Counted from the stretch's first letter, positions 50,890 to 58,914 are shown. The stretch: 64,000 nucleotides of DNA from Fen-1245 sp963835535 (GCA_963835535.1 CAWIFL010000008.1:1-64000), one strand, 5' to 3'. Notes: a model not told the origin generated them from the sequence alone. Made by a program: numbers and translations.

Positions 50890-51449
50890 TTCGCGGCCTT
50901 GCCTCCGCGCCGGCGCGGCGCCACGTCCGGGCTTCCCGCCTCCCTCAGAGCGTCCTCGTAGTCGGGCCGCACCACCAGCTCGCCGTCGGCGATCACCCAG
51001 CGATCCCACGGGAGGATGATGAACGCCTTCGTCTGCATGGCGACGTAGTCGGGCTTGTACGCGTCGGTGCTGAAGGACACCGCCGTCTTCAGCGCCTTGG
51101 CTCCCTCCTCGCGCATCACCGAGGCCGCCAGCCGCATCGTGTCGCCCGAATCGCAGGTCTCATCCACCAGCAGGACCTTCCGCCCCTTCGGGCTCAAGCT
51201 CGGGCGGGAAACCAGCGCCGGCGCCTCGCCCTCGTGCTCGCGCCGGAGGGCGATGGACGCGAAGTCGCAGCGGAGGATGCTGGCGATGACCGCGCCCGGG
51301 ATGACGCCGGCGCGGGCGATCCCCACCACCAGGTCGGGCTCGTAGTCCCGGGCGACCTTCAGCGCGAGGCCGCGGCAGAGCTCGCCGAAGAACGGCCAGT
51401 CCACCTCCATCACGGCGCGGGGCTGGGGTGACTTGGGCGAGCGCGGCAT
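50886..51449 (-). CDS. Phosphoribosyltransferase-family protein
   Basis: The 187-aa protein has a type I PRTase fold: 'DLVVGIARAGVIPGAVIA' and the PRPP loop 'VLLVDETCDSGDTM', followed by 'ALKTAVSFSTD' and 'FIILPWDRWV'. It resembles xanthine-guanine PRTases, but the short hood does not identify the base. It is first in the unit with tldD and the ABC exporter. ATG 51410 is an alternative start. Confidence 0.8.
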   Translation of the reverse strand: MPRSPKSPQPRAVMEVDWPFFGELCRGLALKVARDYEPDLVVGIARAGVIPGAVIASILRCDFASIALRREHEGEAPALVSRPSLSPKGRKVLLVDETCDSGDTMRLAASVMREEGAKALKTAVSFSTDAYKPDYVAMQTKAFIILPWDRWVIADGELVVRPDYEDALREAGSPDVAPRRRGGKAAK

Positions 51450-51460
51450 AGGGGCCTGAA

Positions 51461-51567
51461 GGTGTTGGGTGTCGGGGATCGGGTGTCAGGGCTGACCGGG
51501 GCCGGCACGGGAAGCTCTGGGTGCTCCTGTGGCACCCGGCACCCGACACCTGACACCCGGCACCGGG
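51461..51567. repeat. Imperfect inverted array of GGGTGTCRGG units
   Basis: Left-arm units GGGTGTCGGG (51467-51476) and GGGTGTCAGG (51481-51490) are the reverse complements of CCCGACACC (51542-51550) and CCTGACACCC (51549-51558). Further CACCCGGCACC copies flank the right arm. The array could fold into a long hairpin and lies between the divergent PRTase and TPR genes. Confidence 0.6.
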
Positions 51568-51589
51568 ACCATAACCCCTAGGTTGGCCG

Positions 51590-51618
51590 TTGCCAAGCGG
51601 TTGGCCGATTACTATCTT
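51590..51618 (+). promoter_or_regulatory. Promoter candidate for a leaderless TPR mRNA
   Basis: TTGCCA (51590-51595), 17 bases, TATCTT (51613-51618). The -35 matches five of six bases, the -10 four of six. The ATG at 51627 is only 8 bases beyond the -10, so transcription would begin at or just before the start codon. Confidence 0.45.
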
Positions 51619-51626
51619 CGCAATCC

Positions 51627-52094
51627 ATGGGTCTCTTCCGGCGTCTCCTGGGCAGCCAAGCCTTCGCAGACCGAACCGTCAAGCCGCAGCGCCTGGATTA
51701 CCTGAACGAAGCCCTCGCCTTGGAGCGCCAGGGCGATTATGACGCCGCCATCACCAGCTACCGGCTGGCCCTCCGGGACCATCCCAACGAGCCGCGGATT
51801 CTCCAGAACCTGGCGATCGCCTTCAGCCGCACGGGCAAGGTGGACGACGCGATCCGCCACTATCGCAAGGCCCTCGAGGCCGACGCGACGCTGGCGGGCG
51901 CGCACTACGGACTCGCGTTCCTGCTGATGAAGCGCGGCGACGCGGACGGCGCCACGCAGCATCTCAAGGCGTTCCTCGGCAACCCGCCGCGCGGCGTGGA
52001 CGCGCAGAAGTGGATCGGATACGCCGAGCAGGCGCTGGTGGATCTCGGCGCCCCCGCCACACCTCAGCGCACCGCGGGCCTGGAAGGCGCTTGA
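51627..52094 (+). CDS. TPR-repeat protein
   Basis: The 155-aa soluble protein has about three tetratricopeptide repeats in residues 25-130 ('ALALERQGDYDAAITSYRLAL', broken here by repeat turns; 'NLAIAFSRTGKVDDAIRHYRK'; 'YGLAFLLMKRGDADGATQHL'). It probably acts as a protein-interaction scaffold. No Shine-Dalgarno is visible and the promoter suggests a leaderless message. The stop overlaps the TTG start of the lipoprotein gene. Confidence 0.82.
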   Translation: MGLFRRLLGSQAFADRTVKPQRLDYLNEALALERQGDYDAAITSYRLALRDHPNEPRILQNLAIAFSRTGKVDDAIRHYRKALEADATLAGAHYGLAFLLMKRGDADGATQHLKAFLGNPPRGVDAQKWIGYAEQALVDLGAPATPQRTAGLEGA

Positions 52095-52840
52095 AGCGGG
52101 GCCGCGCCACGGCCGCCGTGGCGTGCGCGCTCGCAGTGCTGGGAACCCACTGCTCCAGCATCTCGAGCGACGCCAACGCTCCGCTGGCCATCGAGTTCAT
52201 CCTCCCGTTCCCGCACTTCACCTCGACCCTCACGGTCCAGGAGTTCGACACGGTGCCGATCACCGTGGCCGTCCTCGACCACGCGGGCGACACGATCCCG
52301 GGCGCGCCGGTGCAGGTCGTCTCGCTGAACCCCGACACCCTGGCGGTTGACACCCTCCCCGTGCGCCTGATCGGTCTGCAGCCGGGCCCGGCGCGCGTCA
52401 TCGCGACCTCGGGTAACCTGCGCTCGGATCCGCTCGCGGTGACGGTCGTGCGGGCGCCCGACTCGCTCGCAGTGGACTCGCTCACCCCCGACACCGTGGC
52501 CGCGGCGGATTCGGTGTCCAGGCAGCTGGTCGTGCACCTCCTCGACCTCCGGACCGACACCACCCATCAGGCGATCGGCCTCAGCGGCTACCCCGTCGTC
52601 TTCACCATCGTGTCTCCGCCGTTTGCGAGCCCCGCCGCAGCGACCGTGGGGTTCGAGAACGACACCCTCGCGACGTTGGCGGACACGGTGACGACCTCGG
52701 GCGGCGTAGCGTCGGTGGGCATCAAGCGGCGCGGCCCGGGGCCGCAGCCCGATTCGGTCGTGGTGCAGGCGAGTGCGAGCCGCGCCAACGGCACGGTGGT
52801 CCACGGGTCGCCGATCCTGTTCGTCGTCCGGTTCCAGTAG
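52091..52840 (+). CDS. Lipoprotein with Ig-like repeats
   Basis: The 249-aa protein has a signal peptide ending in a Cys (LGTHC) and then at least two BIG/Ig-like beta-sandwich units ('VPITVAVLDHAGDTIPGAPVQV' pattern, and 'HQAIGLSGYPVVFTIV' to 'GVASVGIKRRG'). Such repeats occur in surface-anchored proteins. TTG 52091 overlaps the TPR stop (TTGA) with GGAAGG 4 bases upstream; no ATG is available before the signal peptide. Confidence 0.72.
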   Translation: MKRGRATAAVACALAVLGTHCSSISSDANAPLAIEFILPFPHFTSTLTVQEFDTVPITVAVLDHAGDTIPGAPVQVVSLNPDTLAVDTLPVRLIGLQPGPARVIATSGNLRSDPLAVTVVRAPDSLAVDSLTPDTVAAADSVSRQLVVHLLDLRTDTTHQAIGLSGYPVVFTIVSPPFASPAAATVGFENDTLATLADTVTTSGGVASVGIKRRGPGPQPDSVVVQASASRANGTVVHGSPILFVVRFQ

Positions 52841-52862
52841 ACCGCTGGCAGAGGAGGGGCGC

Positions 52863-54695
52863 GTGACCGAGCCATCCCCCAAAGGCACGCTGACGCAGCT
52901 GTTCTACGACGCCGTGGAGCGGCACGGACACAAGCCGCGGGCGGTGTGCTGCAAGCCCGCCGGCGCCCCGTGGCGCTCGCTGACCCACGCGCAGCTGCTC
53001 GAGCGCGTGACCCGCGCGGGCCTGGCGCTGAAGCGGCTCGGCATCCGGCGCGGCGACCGCGTGGCGATCCTCTCGGAGAACCGGCCCGGCTGGCTGGTGG
53101 CCGACTTCGCCTGCCTCGCGATCGGCGCCATCGACGTCCCCATCTACCCGACGCTCCCGGCCAGGCAGCTCGTGTACATCCTGAACGACTCCGGCGCCAC
53201 GGCGATCTTCGTGTCGACGGCGCCGCAGCTCGCGAAGATCCTCGAGGTGCGTTCGCAGCTGCCCGCGCTCCGGCACCTGGTCGCGATGGACGAGGACGCG
53301 ACCGGCCCGGGCGTGCTCGGACTGGCGGAGCTGTACCGGATGGGCGCCGAGGCGGAGCGCGCCGGCGAGGGCCGCACGTTCAAGGACGAGGCGCTGAGCG
53401 CGAAGCCCGACGACCTGGCCACGATCATCTACACGTCGGGCACGACGGGCGACCCGAAGGGCGTGATGCTGACGCACGACAACATCCGGTCGAACGTGAT
53501 CAACGCGCTCGAGGTGTTGCGGATCGGGCCGACCGACTCGTGCCTGAGTTTCCTGCCGCTGTCGCACATCTTCGAGCGGATGGCCGGCCATTACGTGATG
53601 TTGCAAGCCGGCACGACGATCCACTACGCCGAGAGCATCGACACCGTTCCGCAGAACCTCGTCGAGGTGAGCCCGACGGTGGTGCTCTCGGTGCCGCGGC
53701 TCTACGAGAAGATGTACGCACGCGTGCTGGAGAACGCGCTGGCCGGCGGCGCGCTGAAGAAGCGGATCTTCTTCTGGGCGCGCGCGGTCGCCGACCGGTG
53801 GGCCGACCACCGGCTCGCCGGCGAGGCCGTGCCGGGGCCGCTCGCGCTCCAGTACCGGATCGCCCAGCGCCTCGTCTTCTCCAAGCTGCGGGCGCGGACC
53901 GGCGGGAAGATCCGGTTCTTCGTCTCGGGCGGGGCGCCGCTCCCGGCGGACATCGCCAAATTCTTCTACGCGGCCGGCCTCCCGATCCTCGAAGGGTACG
54001 GGCTCACCGAGACCTCGCCCGTGATCTGCGTGAACCTCCTCGAGCGGCCGCGCATCGGCACCGTCGGACCGGCGATCCCGGGCGTCGAGGTGAAGATCGC
54101 GCCGGACGGGGAGATCCTCACGCGCGGGCCGCACGTGATGCGGGGGTACTTCAACAAGCCCGAAGCGACCCGTGAGGCGATCGACCCCGAAGGCTGGTTC
54201 CACACCGGCGACATCGGGCAGCTCGATGCGGACGGGTGCCTGCGGATCACCGACCGGAAGAAGGACCTGATCGTCACCGCCGGCGGGAAGAACGTCGCGC
54301 CCCAGCCGATCGAGCAGATGGTCAAGAAGAACAAGTTCGTCGTGAACGCCGTGATGCTCGGCGACCGGCGGAAGTTCTGCGTCATGCTGGTCGTGCCCAA
54401 CTTCGAGCACCTCGAGCGGTGGGCCAAGCACAAAGAGCTCGTCTGGGCCGACCACCGCGGGCTGATCCTGAGAAACGAGGTGCAGGCGAAGATGGAGCGC
54501 GAGGTCTTCGGGATGCTCCCCGACCTGGCGAGCTACGAGACGCCGAAGAAGATCCTGCTGCTGGAGAACGATTTCACGATCGAGAACGGGGACCTGACGC
54601 CCACGCTCAAGGTGCGGCGGCGGATCGTGGAGAAGAAGTACCAGCGGCAGATCGACGCGCTCTACCAGGAGCACGCCCCGGCGATGGTGGACTAG
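52863..54695 (+). CDS. Long-chain fatty-acid-CoA ligase (AMP-binding)
   Basis: The 610-aa adenylate-forming enzyme activates fatty acids to acyl-CoA. Motifs are 'TIIYTSGTTGDPKGVMLTH' (P-loop), 'SFLPLSHIFERM', 'GYGLTETSPVICVN', 'GWFHTGDIGQLDADG' and 'ITDRKKDLIVTAGGKNVAP'. The pattern matches the FadD15-like group found in high-GC soil bacteria. GTG 52863 has a GAGGGG 5-6 bases upstream. The gene ends by sharing CTAG with the convergent Trm112-like gene. Confidence 0.92.
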   Translation: MTEPSPKGTLTQLFYDAVERHGHKPRAVCCKPAGAPWRSLTHAQLLERVTRAGLALKRLGIRRGDRVAILSENRPGWLVADFACLAIGAIDVPIYPTLPARQLVYILNDSGATAIFVSTAPQLAKILEVRSQLPALRHLVAMDEDATGPGVLGLAELYRMGAEAERAGEGRTFKDEALSAKPDDLATIIYTSGTTGDPKGVMLTHDNIRSNVINALEVLRIGPTDSCLSFLPLSHIFERMAGHYVMLQAGTTIHYAESIDTVPQNLVEVSPTVVLSVPRLYEKMYARVLENALAGGALKKRIFFWARAVADRWADHRLAGEAVPGPLALQYRIAQRLVFSKLRARTGGKIRFFVSGGAPLPADIAKFFYAAGLPILEGYGLTETSPVICVNLLERPRIGTVGPAIPGVEVKIAPDGEILTRGPHVMRGYFNKPEATREAIDPEGWFHTGDIGQLDADGCLRITDRKKDLIVTAGGKNVAPQPIEQMVKKNKFVVNAVMLGDRRKFCVMLVVPNFEHLERWAKHKELVWADHRGLILRNEVQAKMEREVFGMLPDLASYETPKKILLLENDFTIENGDLTPTLKVRRRIVEKKYQRQIDALYQEHAPAMVD

Positions 54696-55288
54696 CTCCG
54701 CCCCTTCTCGCCGACGAACAGGCCGCCGCCGCGCGCCAGCTCGGAGATGCCCTCCGGGCCGGCGCGCTCGTCTTCCACCACCAGGCGGAGGCCGGGCAGA
54801 AGGATGCGCGTCGCCTCGCGCAGCCAGTCGGCCGCCGCGTGGTCGGCGCCGAGCGCGACGGCGCGCACGGCCGACGACTTCATCGGGAGCGCGCCGGCGA
54901 CCAGCACGGAGAGCTGCGGCCCGGCGCTCACGCCCGGCGGCGGATTCACGGCCACGAAATGGACACCCTGGACGGCCCGCGCGATCTCCGGGCCGAACCG
55001 GGCCACGGTGCCGGCCAGGACCGCGTACCCCCCCGGGCCGCCGAGGTTGAGGAAGGCGGTCAGCGCCGCGACGTCGTAGGAGGGGGCGGCCGCGGGCGGC
55101 TGGACGGTCTTCGGCCGCGCCGCGAAGTACGCGACGCCGTCGACGATCGGGAACTCCGCCTGGCACTCCGGGCACCCGATGACGCCGCGGACGATCCGCC
55201 GGCCGTCCATCGCGATCGGCGCCGCAACCAGATAGGACTCCGGGTGCCCGCGCGGGCAGCGGAGAATCTCAGTAAGCTCTATGAACAC
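54692..55288 (-). CDS. Trm112-like zinc-ribbon protein with degenerate methyltransferase-like C-domain
   Basis: This protein is 198 aa. Residues 1-55 contain 'ILRCPRGH' and 'GVIGCPECQAEFPIVDGV', a Trm112/YcaR-type ribbon with one ligand changed (CPRGH in place of CPxC). Residues about 70-190 follow a Rossmann-like pattern ('RIVLAGALP'-like strands and 'LREATRILLPGLRLVVEDE') resembling a methyltransferase core without its SAM-binding glycines. It is the last gene of the pterin operon, 21 bp after the M23 gene. GTG start. Confidence 0.6.
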   Translation of the reverse strand: MFIELTEILRCPRGHPESYLVAAPIAMDGRRIVRGVIGCPECQAEFPIVDGVAYFAARPKTVQPPAAAPSYDVAALTAFLNLGGPGGYAVLAGTVARFGPEIARAVQGVHFVAVNPPPGVSAGPQLSVLVAGALPMKSSAVRAVALGADHAAADWLREATRILLPGLRLVVEDERAGPEGISELARGGGLFVGEKGRS

Positions 55289-55309
55289 GATCCCTGTTCT
55301 TCGTTCTCC

Positions 55310-57145
55310 TCAGGGTCTGAACTCCACCCACGTGAGTTTGCCGGCCTCGACGCGGACGTGCCGGATCACGCGTTGCCCGCCGATCGTCACGCCGAGGTCG
55401 TACTCGCCGGCCGGCACGTCGCCCACGGCGAAGTGCTCGTGCAGGACCGGGTCGGGGTGTGCCCGGTCGGCGTACGTCTCCGCATAGCTGAAGGGCGCTT
55501 CCTGCGGCTCCGGCTTGACTAGCCCGTAGATCCGCGCCCCCCGCACCGCCGCACCGCTCGAGTCCCACACCTGCCCCGCCACGACGCCGGTGCCGGGCAG
55601 CGGATCGATCCACAGCTCCGGATTGGCGGCGAACGCCGGAAAGCGCGCCGCCTCCACGATCGCCCTGGCATCGTCCGTCGGCGCGACGTGCACCTCCAGG
55701 CGCAGGTGCGCGTGCGTCGTGCGCCCGCTGATGCCCGACCGCGCGATCGGCTGACCGCGCGTCACGCGCTGGCCCACCGTCACCAGCACCCGCGCGTTGT
55801 GGGCGTAGGTCGAGAAGAGCACCATCCGCCGCCCGCCCACGGTGAGCGTCGTGTCGTGGCGGATGGCCACCACGAGGCCTGCCTGCTCCGCCGAACCCGC
55901 GTACACGACCACGCCCGGGCCGATCGCCAGCACCGGCGTGTCCTCGGGCTCGTCGAACACGGCGCCCGGCTCCGGGCCGTCACCCGCGACAGCGCCGTAC
56001 GGGTCCGTCTGGTCGAGGAACGGCTGGTCGGCGGGCGCGATCGGGCGGGCGAAGAAGGCGTGCGGGAGCGCGGCCGCGGCCTTCACGCCGATCGTGTCGC
56101 CGTGCATCAGGCAGGCCTCCGGCTGCGCGCGGAGGAAGCCGCAGGCGGTGCCGAAGAGCGTGTCTCCCGGCTGGCCTGCCTGCGGCGACAGCACCGCGTA
56201 CACGTCGCGCGATCGTGCCGTCGTCTCGGGCGCGTACATCTCGAAGCCCAGCAGGCGCTGCATCCGGATGGCGCCCGAGCTGGTCGCGCCCGCGCACATG
56301 ATGCCGTCGCATCCGCCCAGCTCGCGCACCACGCGGCCTTCGGGCGGGGCGCCGCGCATCAGCATGCCGACGCACTGCCAGACGGCCGGTTCCGTCCGCC
56401 GCTTCGGCCTCAGGCTCCCCAGGCACTGCTCGCCGCCCAGCACCACCGGGACGACGGCCTTCTCCCCGCGGACCACGAAGATCGCGCGGATCCGCTGGCC
56501 CAGCACCGGCACGGGGGCCGGGTCCATCGGCTGGAACGGTGTGCGCGGGCGCCACTGCCCCACGCCCTTCAGGGTCGAGACCCAGAGTCCGGTATCGCGC
56601 GCGGCGGCCAGCGCCACCACGTAGGCGCTCGGCAGGGCGCCGACTCCGGTGTCGGCTATGGCGGACCAGCTCGCGCCGCGGTCGCGCGTGTAGCGGATGC
56701 CGTCCGTGGTGCCGACGAACACGGTGTCGCCGCGGAGCGCGATGCCGTTCGGCGCCACGTACTGCCACTTGGCGCCGAGCTCCCGCGCGTCCCACGAGCG
56801 CCAGGTGCGCCCGCCGTCCCGCGACATCCCCCACCCGTGCCCGGCCGTCCCGTACCAGACGTCCTCGCGCGGGCCGAAGGCGAAGGCCTGCACCGGCGCG
56901 CTCTCCGCGCGCAAACGTTCCCACGCCTGCGCGCCCGGCCGCAGCACGTAGATCCCGTCGCCGTACGTCCCGACCCAGACCGCGCCGTCGCTTCCGCGGG
57001 CGAGGGTGAGGACGTGCACGCCCCAGCCGCTCGAGTCGGGGAGCGGCGGCAGCTGGGTTCCCTGCGCGGCGCCCCGCGCGACGGCCGCCAGCGACAGCGC
57101 GGCCACCACGGGAGCGACCCACACCCTGCGTCCGGCACGGCCCAT
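55310..57145 (-). CDS. Secreted beta-propeller + degenerate M23/LytM protein
   Basis: The 611-aa protein has a signal peptide (about 1-28). Propeller blades cover about 35-215 ('GSDGAVWVGTYGDGIYVL', 'MSRDGGRTWRSWD', 'GIRYTRDRGASWSAIAD'), followed by a linker. A LytM-like region at about 370-500 has 'VLAIGPGVVVYAG', 'STYAHN..VLVTVGQRVTRGQPIA' and 'THAHLRLEVHV'. The catalytic HxH is HLR, and the usual first H-x3-D ligand pair is not seen, so it is probably a non-catalytic regulator like EnvC. A carboxypeptidase-regulatory-like domain ends it. ATG 57145 shares one base with the SDR stop. Confidence 0.75.
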   Translation of the reverse strand: MGRAGRRVWVAPVVAALSLAAVARGAAQGTQLPPLPDSSGWGVHVLTLARGSDGAVWVGTYGDGIYVLRPGAQAWERLRAESAPVQAFAFGPREDVWYGTAGHGWGMSRDGGRTWRSWDARELGAKWQYVAPNGIALRGDTVFVGTTDGIRYTRDRGASWSAIADTGVGALPSAYVVALAAARDTGLWVSTLKGVGQWRPRTPFQPMDPAPVPVLGQRIRAIFVVRGEKAVVPVVLGGEQCLGSLRPKRRTEPAVWQCVGMLMRGAPPEGRVVRELGGCDGIMCAGATSSGAIRMQRLLGFEMYAPETTARSRDVYAVLSPQAGQPGDTLFGTACGFLRAQPEACLMHGDTIGVKAAAALPHAFFARPIAPADQPFLDQTDPYGAVAGDGPEPGAVFDEPEDTPVLAIGPGVVVYAGSAEQAGLVVAIRHDTTLTVGGRRMVLFSTYAHNARVLVTVGQRVTRGQPIARSGISGRTTHAHLRLEVHVAPTDDARAIVEAARFPAFAANPELWIDPLPGTGVVAGQVWDSSGAAVRGARIYGLVKPEPQEAPFSYAETYADRAHPDPVLHEHFAVGDVPAGEYDLGVTIGGQRVIRHVRVEAGKLTWVEFRP

Positions 57146-57849
57146 CACGACCTCGGCTCGATCTGGAGTTCGGGGATCTCCACCTCGTCCCGCCGCGTGA
57201 CGACGAACAGCACCGCTTCGGCGACGTCCTCGGGCCGGAGCATCCGGGAGCGCGGCGTGAAGCCCGGCTTCGCGTCGGGGTCCACCGCGTCCCAGATCGC
57301 GGTGTCCACGGGGCCCGGCGAGACGAGGGTGGCGCGCACGCCGCTCTTCCTCAGCTCCTTCTGCAGGACGGCGTGGAGGCCCCTGAGGCCCGTCTTCGCC
57401 GCGCCGTAGGCCGCGTTGCCGGCGAACGCCACGTGGTCGGCGACCGACCCGATGGTGACGACCAGCCCGCGGCCCCGCTGCGCCATCGCGGGGAGGAAGG
57501 CCCGCAGCACCAGGAACGGTCCGACCAGGTTGCCGTCGAGCTGGGCGCGGAACTCCGCCGGCGTCGTCTCGACGAGCGGCTTGACGAGGAAGACCCCGGC
57601 GGCGTTGACCACGACGTCGGGCGCGCCGTGCGCGTCCAGGACCCGCCGCGCCATCCGGGCCACGGCGTCCGGGTCGCCGACGTCGCAGCGCACGTCGGTG
57701 CGGCGCTCGGCTTCGGCGTCCACGAGGCTCCGCGCCAGCCGGACCACGTGCGCCCCGGCGGCCCGCAGCTCGTCCGCCACGGCGAGCCCGATCCCGCGCG
57801 ACGCGCCGGAGACCACCGCCGTGCGGCCGAACAGCGGGGGCGCGCTCAC
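57145..57849 (-). CDS. Short-chain dehydrogenase, candidate sepiapterin reductase
   Basis: This 234-aa NAD(P)-dependent reductase has 'VVSGASRGIGLAVADEL' (TGxxxGxG-type dinucleotide loop), 'VVNAAGVF' (NAG-type motif), catalytic Ser in 'TIGSVADHV', Y-x3-K in 'YGAAKTGLR' and 'VSPGPVDTAIW'. Residue 33-37 'RLARS' suggests NADPH preference. It follows PTPS and folE, so reduction of 6-pyruvoyl-tetrahydropterin is the likely step; this is inferred from context since SDR specificity is not readable. GTG 57849 overlaps the folE stop. Confidence 0.78.
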   Translation of the reverse strand: MSAPPLFGRTAVVSGASRGIGLAVADELRAAGAHVVRLARSLVDAEAERRTDVRCDVGDPDAVARMARRVLDAHGAPDVVVNAAGVFLVKPLVETTPAEFRAQLDGNLVGPFLVLRAFLPAMAQRGRGLVVTIGSVADHVAFAGNAAYGAAKTGLRGLHAVLQKELRKSGVRATLVSPGPVDTAIWDAVDPDAKPGFTPRSRMLRPEDVAEAVLFVVTRRDEVEIPELQIEPRS

Positions 57850-58424
57850 GGGAAGATGGACCCGCTCTGCACCAGCCTCAGGAACTCGCTCCGGGTGCGC
57901 TCGTCGTCGCGGAAGGCGCCGCGCAGCGCGGACGTCACCGTCCGCGAATGCTGCTTCTCGACGCCGCGCATCATCATGCAGAGGTGGTACGCCTCGACCA
58001 CCACGCCGACGCCGAGCGGCTCGAGGGTGCCCTGCAGCGCGTCGGCGATCTGGTCGGTGAGGCGCTCCTGCACCTGGAGCCGCCGCGCGAACACGTCCAC
58101 GAGGCGCGCGATCTTGGAGAGGCCGACGATCCGGCCGTTCGGGAGGTAGGCGACGTGCGCCTTCCCGAAGAACGGGAGCATGTGGTGCTCGCACATCGAG
58201 TACAGCTCGATGTCCCGCACCAGGACCATGCTCTCGTGCGGCTCCTCGAACATCGCGTCGCGCACCAGCTTCTCCGCGTCGATGCAGCATCCGCGCGTCA
58301 GCCAGCGCAGCGAGGCCGCGACCCGGTGCGGCGTCCTCTTCAGCCCCGGCCGCTCGGGATCCTCGTCGAGCCGCCGCAGCGTCTCCTCGATCAGCTCCTC
58401 GAACGACGCCTTGGTGAGGTCCAC
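57846..58424 (-). CDS. folE: GTP cyclohydrolase I
   Basis: The 192-aa enzyme converts GTP to 7,8-dihydroneopterin triphosphate. Zinc and catalytic motifs are present: C78-E-H-H81 in 'YSMCEHHMLPFFGKAHVAY', and 'LCMMMRGVEKQHS' supplying the second Cys and His. Length is that of type IA enzymes. GTG 58424 follows the PTPS stop by one base with GGGAGG 5-6 bases upstream. It serves folate synthesis or, as the neighbours suggest, biopterin synthesis. Confidence 0.95.
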   Translation of the reverse strand: MDLTKASFEELIEETLRRLDEDPERPGLKRTPHRVAASLRWLTRGCCIDAEKLVRDAMFEEPHESMVLVRDIELYSMCEHHMLPFFGKAHVAYLPNGRIVGLSKIARLVDVFARRLQVQERLTDQIADALQGTLEPLGVGVVVEAYHLCMMMRGVEKQHSRTVTSALRGAFRDDERTRSEFLRLVQSGSIFP

Positions 58425-58425
58425 G

Positions 58426-58842
58426 TCAGCCTCCCGTGTACTCCACGACGTTCCGCTCCGTCTCCCACAGCACCACCCGGCACAGGCGCCCGCGGGGGAT
58501 GGCCGGCGCCAGCTGCTGCCAGCACCACCGCACGATGTTCTCCGCCGTGGGAATGGTCTCCGCGAAGTCGGGGACGTCGAGGTTCAGGTTCTTGTGGTCG
58601 AGGCGGCTCAGGACCCGCGCTTCGATCAGGGCCTTCAGCGCCTTGATGTCTATCACGTACCCCGTCTCCGCGTCCACCTCGCCCGTCACCGAGACGTCGA
58701 TGTTGTAGTTGTGGCCGTGGTAGTTCGGGTTGGCGCACGGCCCGAAGACGCGCGCGTTCTCCGCGTCCGACCAGGCCCGGTTGAAGAGGCGGTGGGCGGC
58801 GTTGAAGTGCTCGCGGCGCGTGACGACGACCTGTGGGCCCAT
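58426..58842 (-). CDS. 6-pyruvoyl-tetrahydropterin synthase
   Basis: The 138-aa protein matches eukaryotic-type PTPS closely. Zinc ligands are H17, H42 and H44; the active-site motif is C36-x5-H-G-H ('CANPNYHGHNYNIDV'), as in mammalian PTPS, rather than the C-x3-HGH of QueD. 'LDHKNLNLDVPDF' and 'WETERNVVEY' fit the same group. It converts dihydroneopterin triphosphate to 6-pyruvoyl-tetrahydropterin. It heads the operon with folE and SDR. ATG 58842 is divergent from the exchanger gene. Confidence 0.88.
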   Translation of the reverse strand: MGPQVVVTRREHFNAAHRLFNRAWSDAENARVFGPCANPNYHGHNYNIDVSVTGEVDAETGYVIDIKALKALIEARVLSRLDHKNLNLDVPDFAETIPTAENIVRWCWQQLAPAIPRGRLCRVVLWETERNVVEYTGG

Positions 58843-58914
58843 GCGCGGATTGCTTGTTCGGGTGGAAAGCGGCCGTTAACTTCGCGGGCCAAGAGAGATA
58901 ATGCCCCGGTCCGC

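Noticed and set aside
51461..51567. CRISPR array or insertion-sequence terminal repeats
   Set aside because: Units are about 10 bp without spacers of regular size, and no transposase gene lies between or beside the arms.
52722..55175. 817-aa minus-strand frame opposite the acyl-CoA ligase
   Set aside because: Antisense shadow; the ligase has all adenylation motifs on the plus strand.
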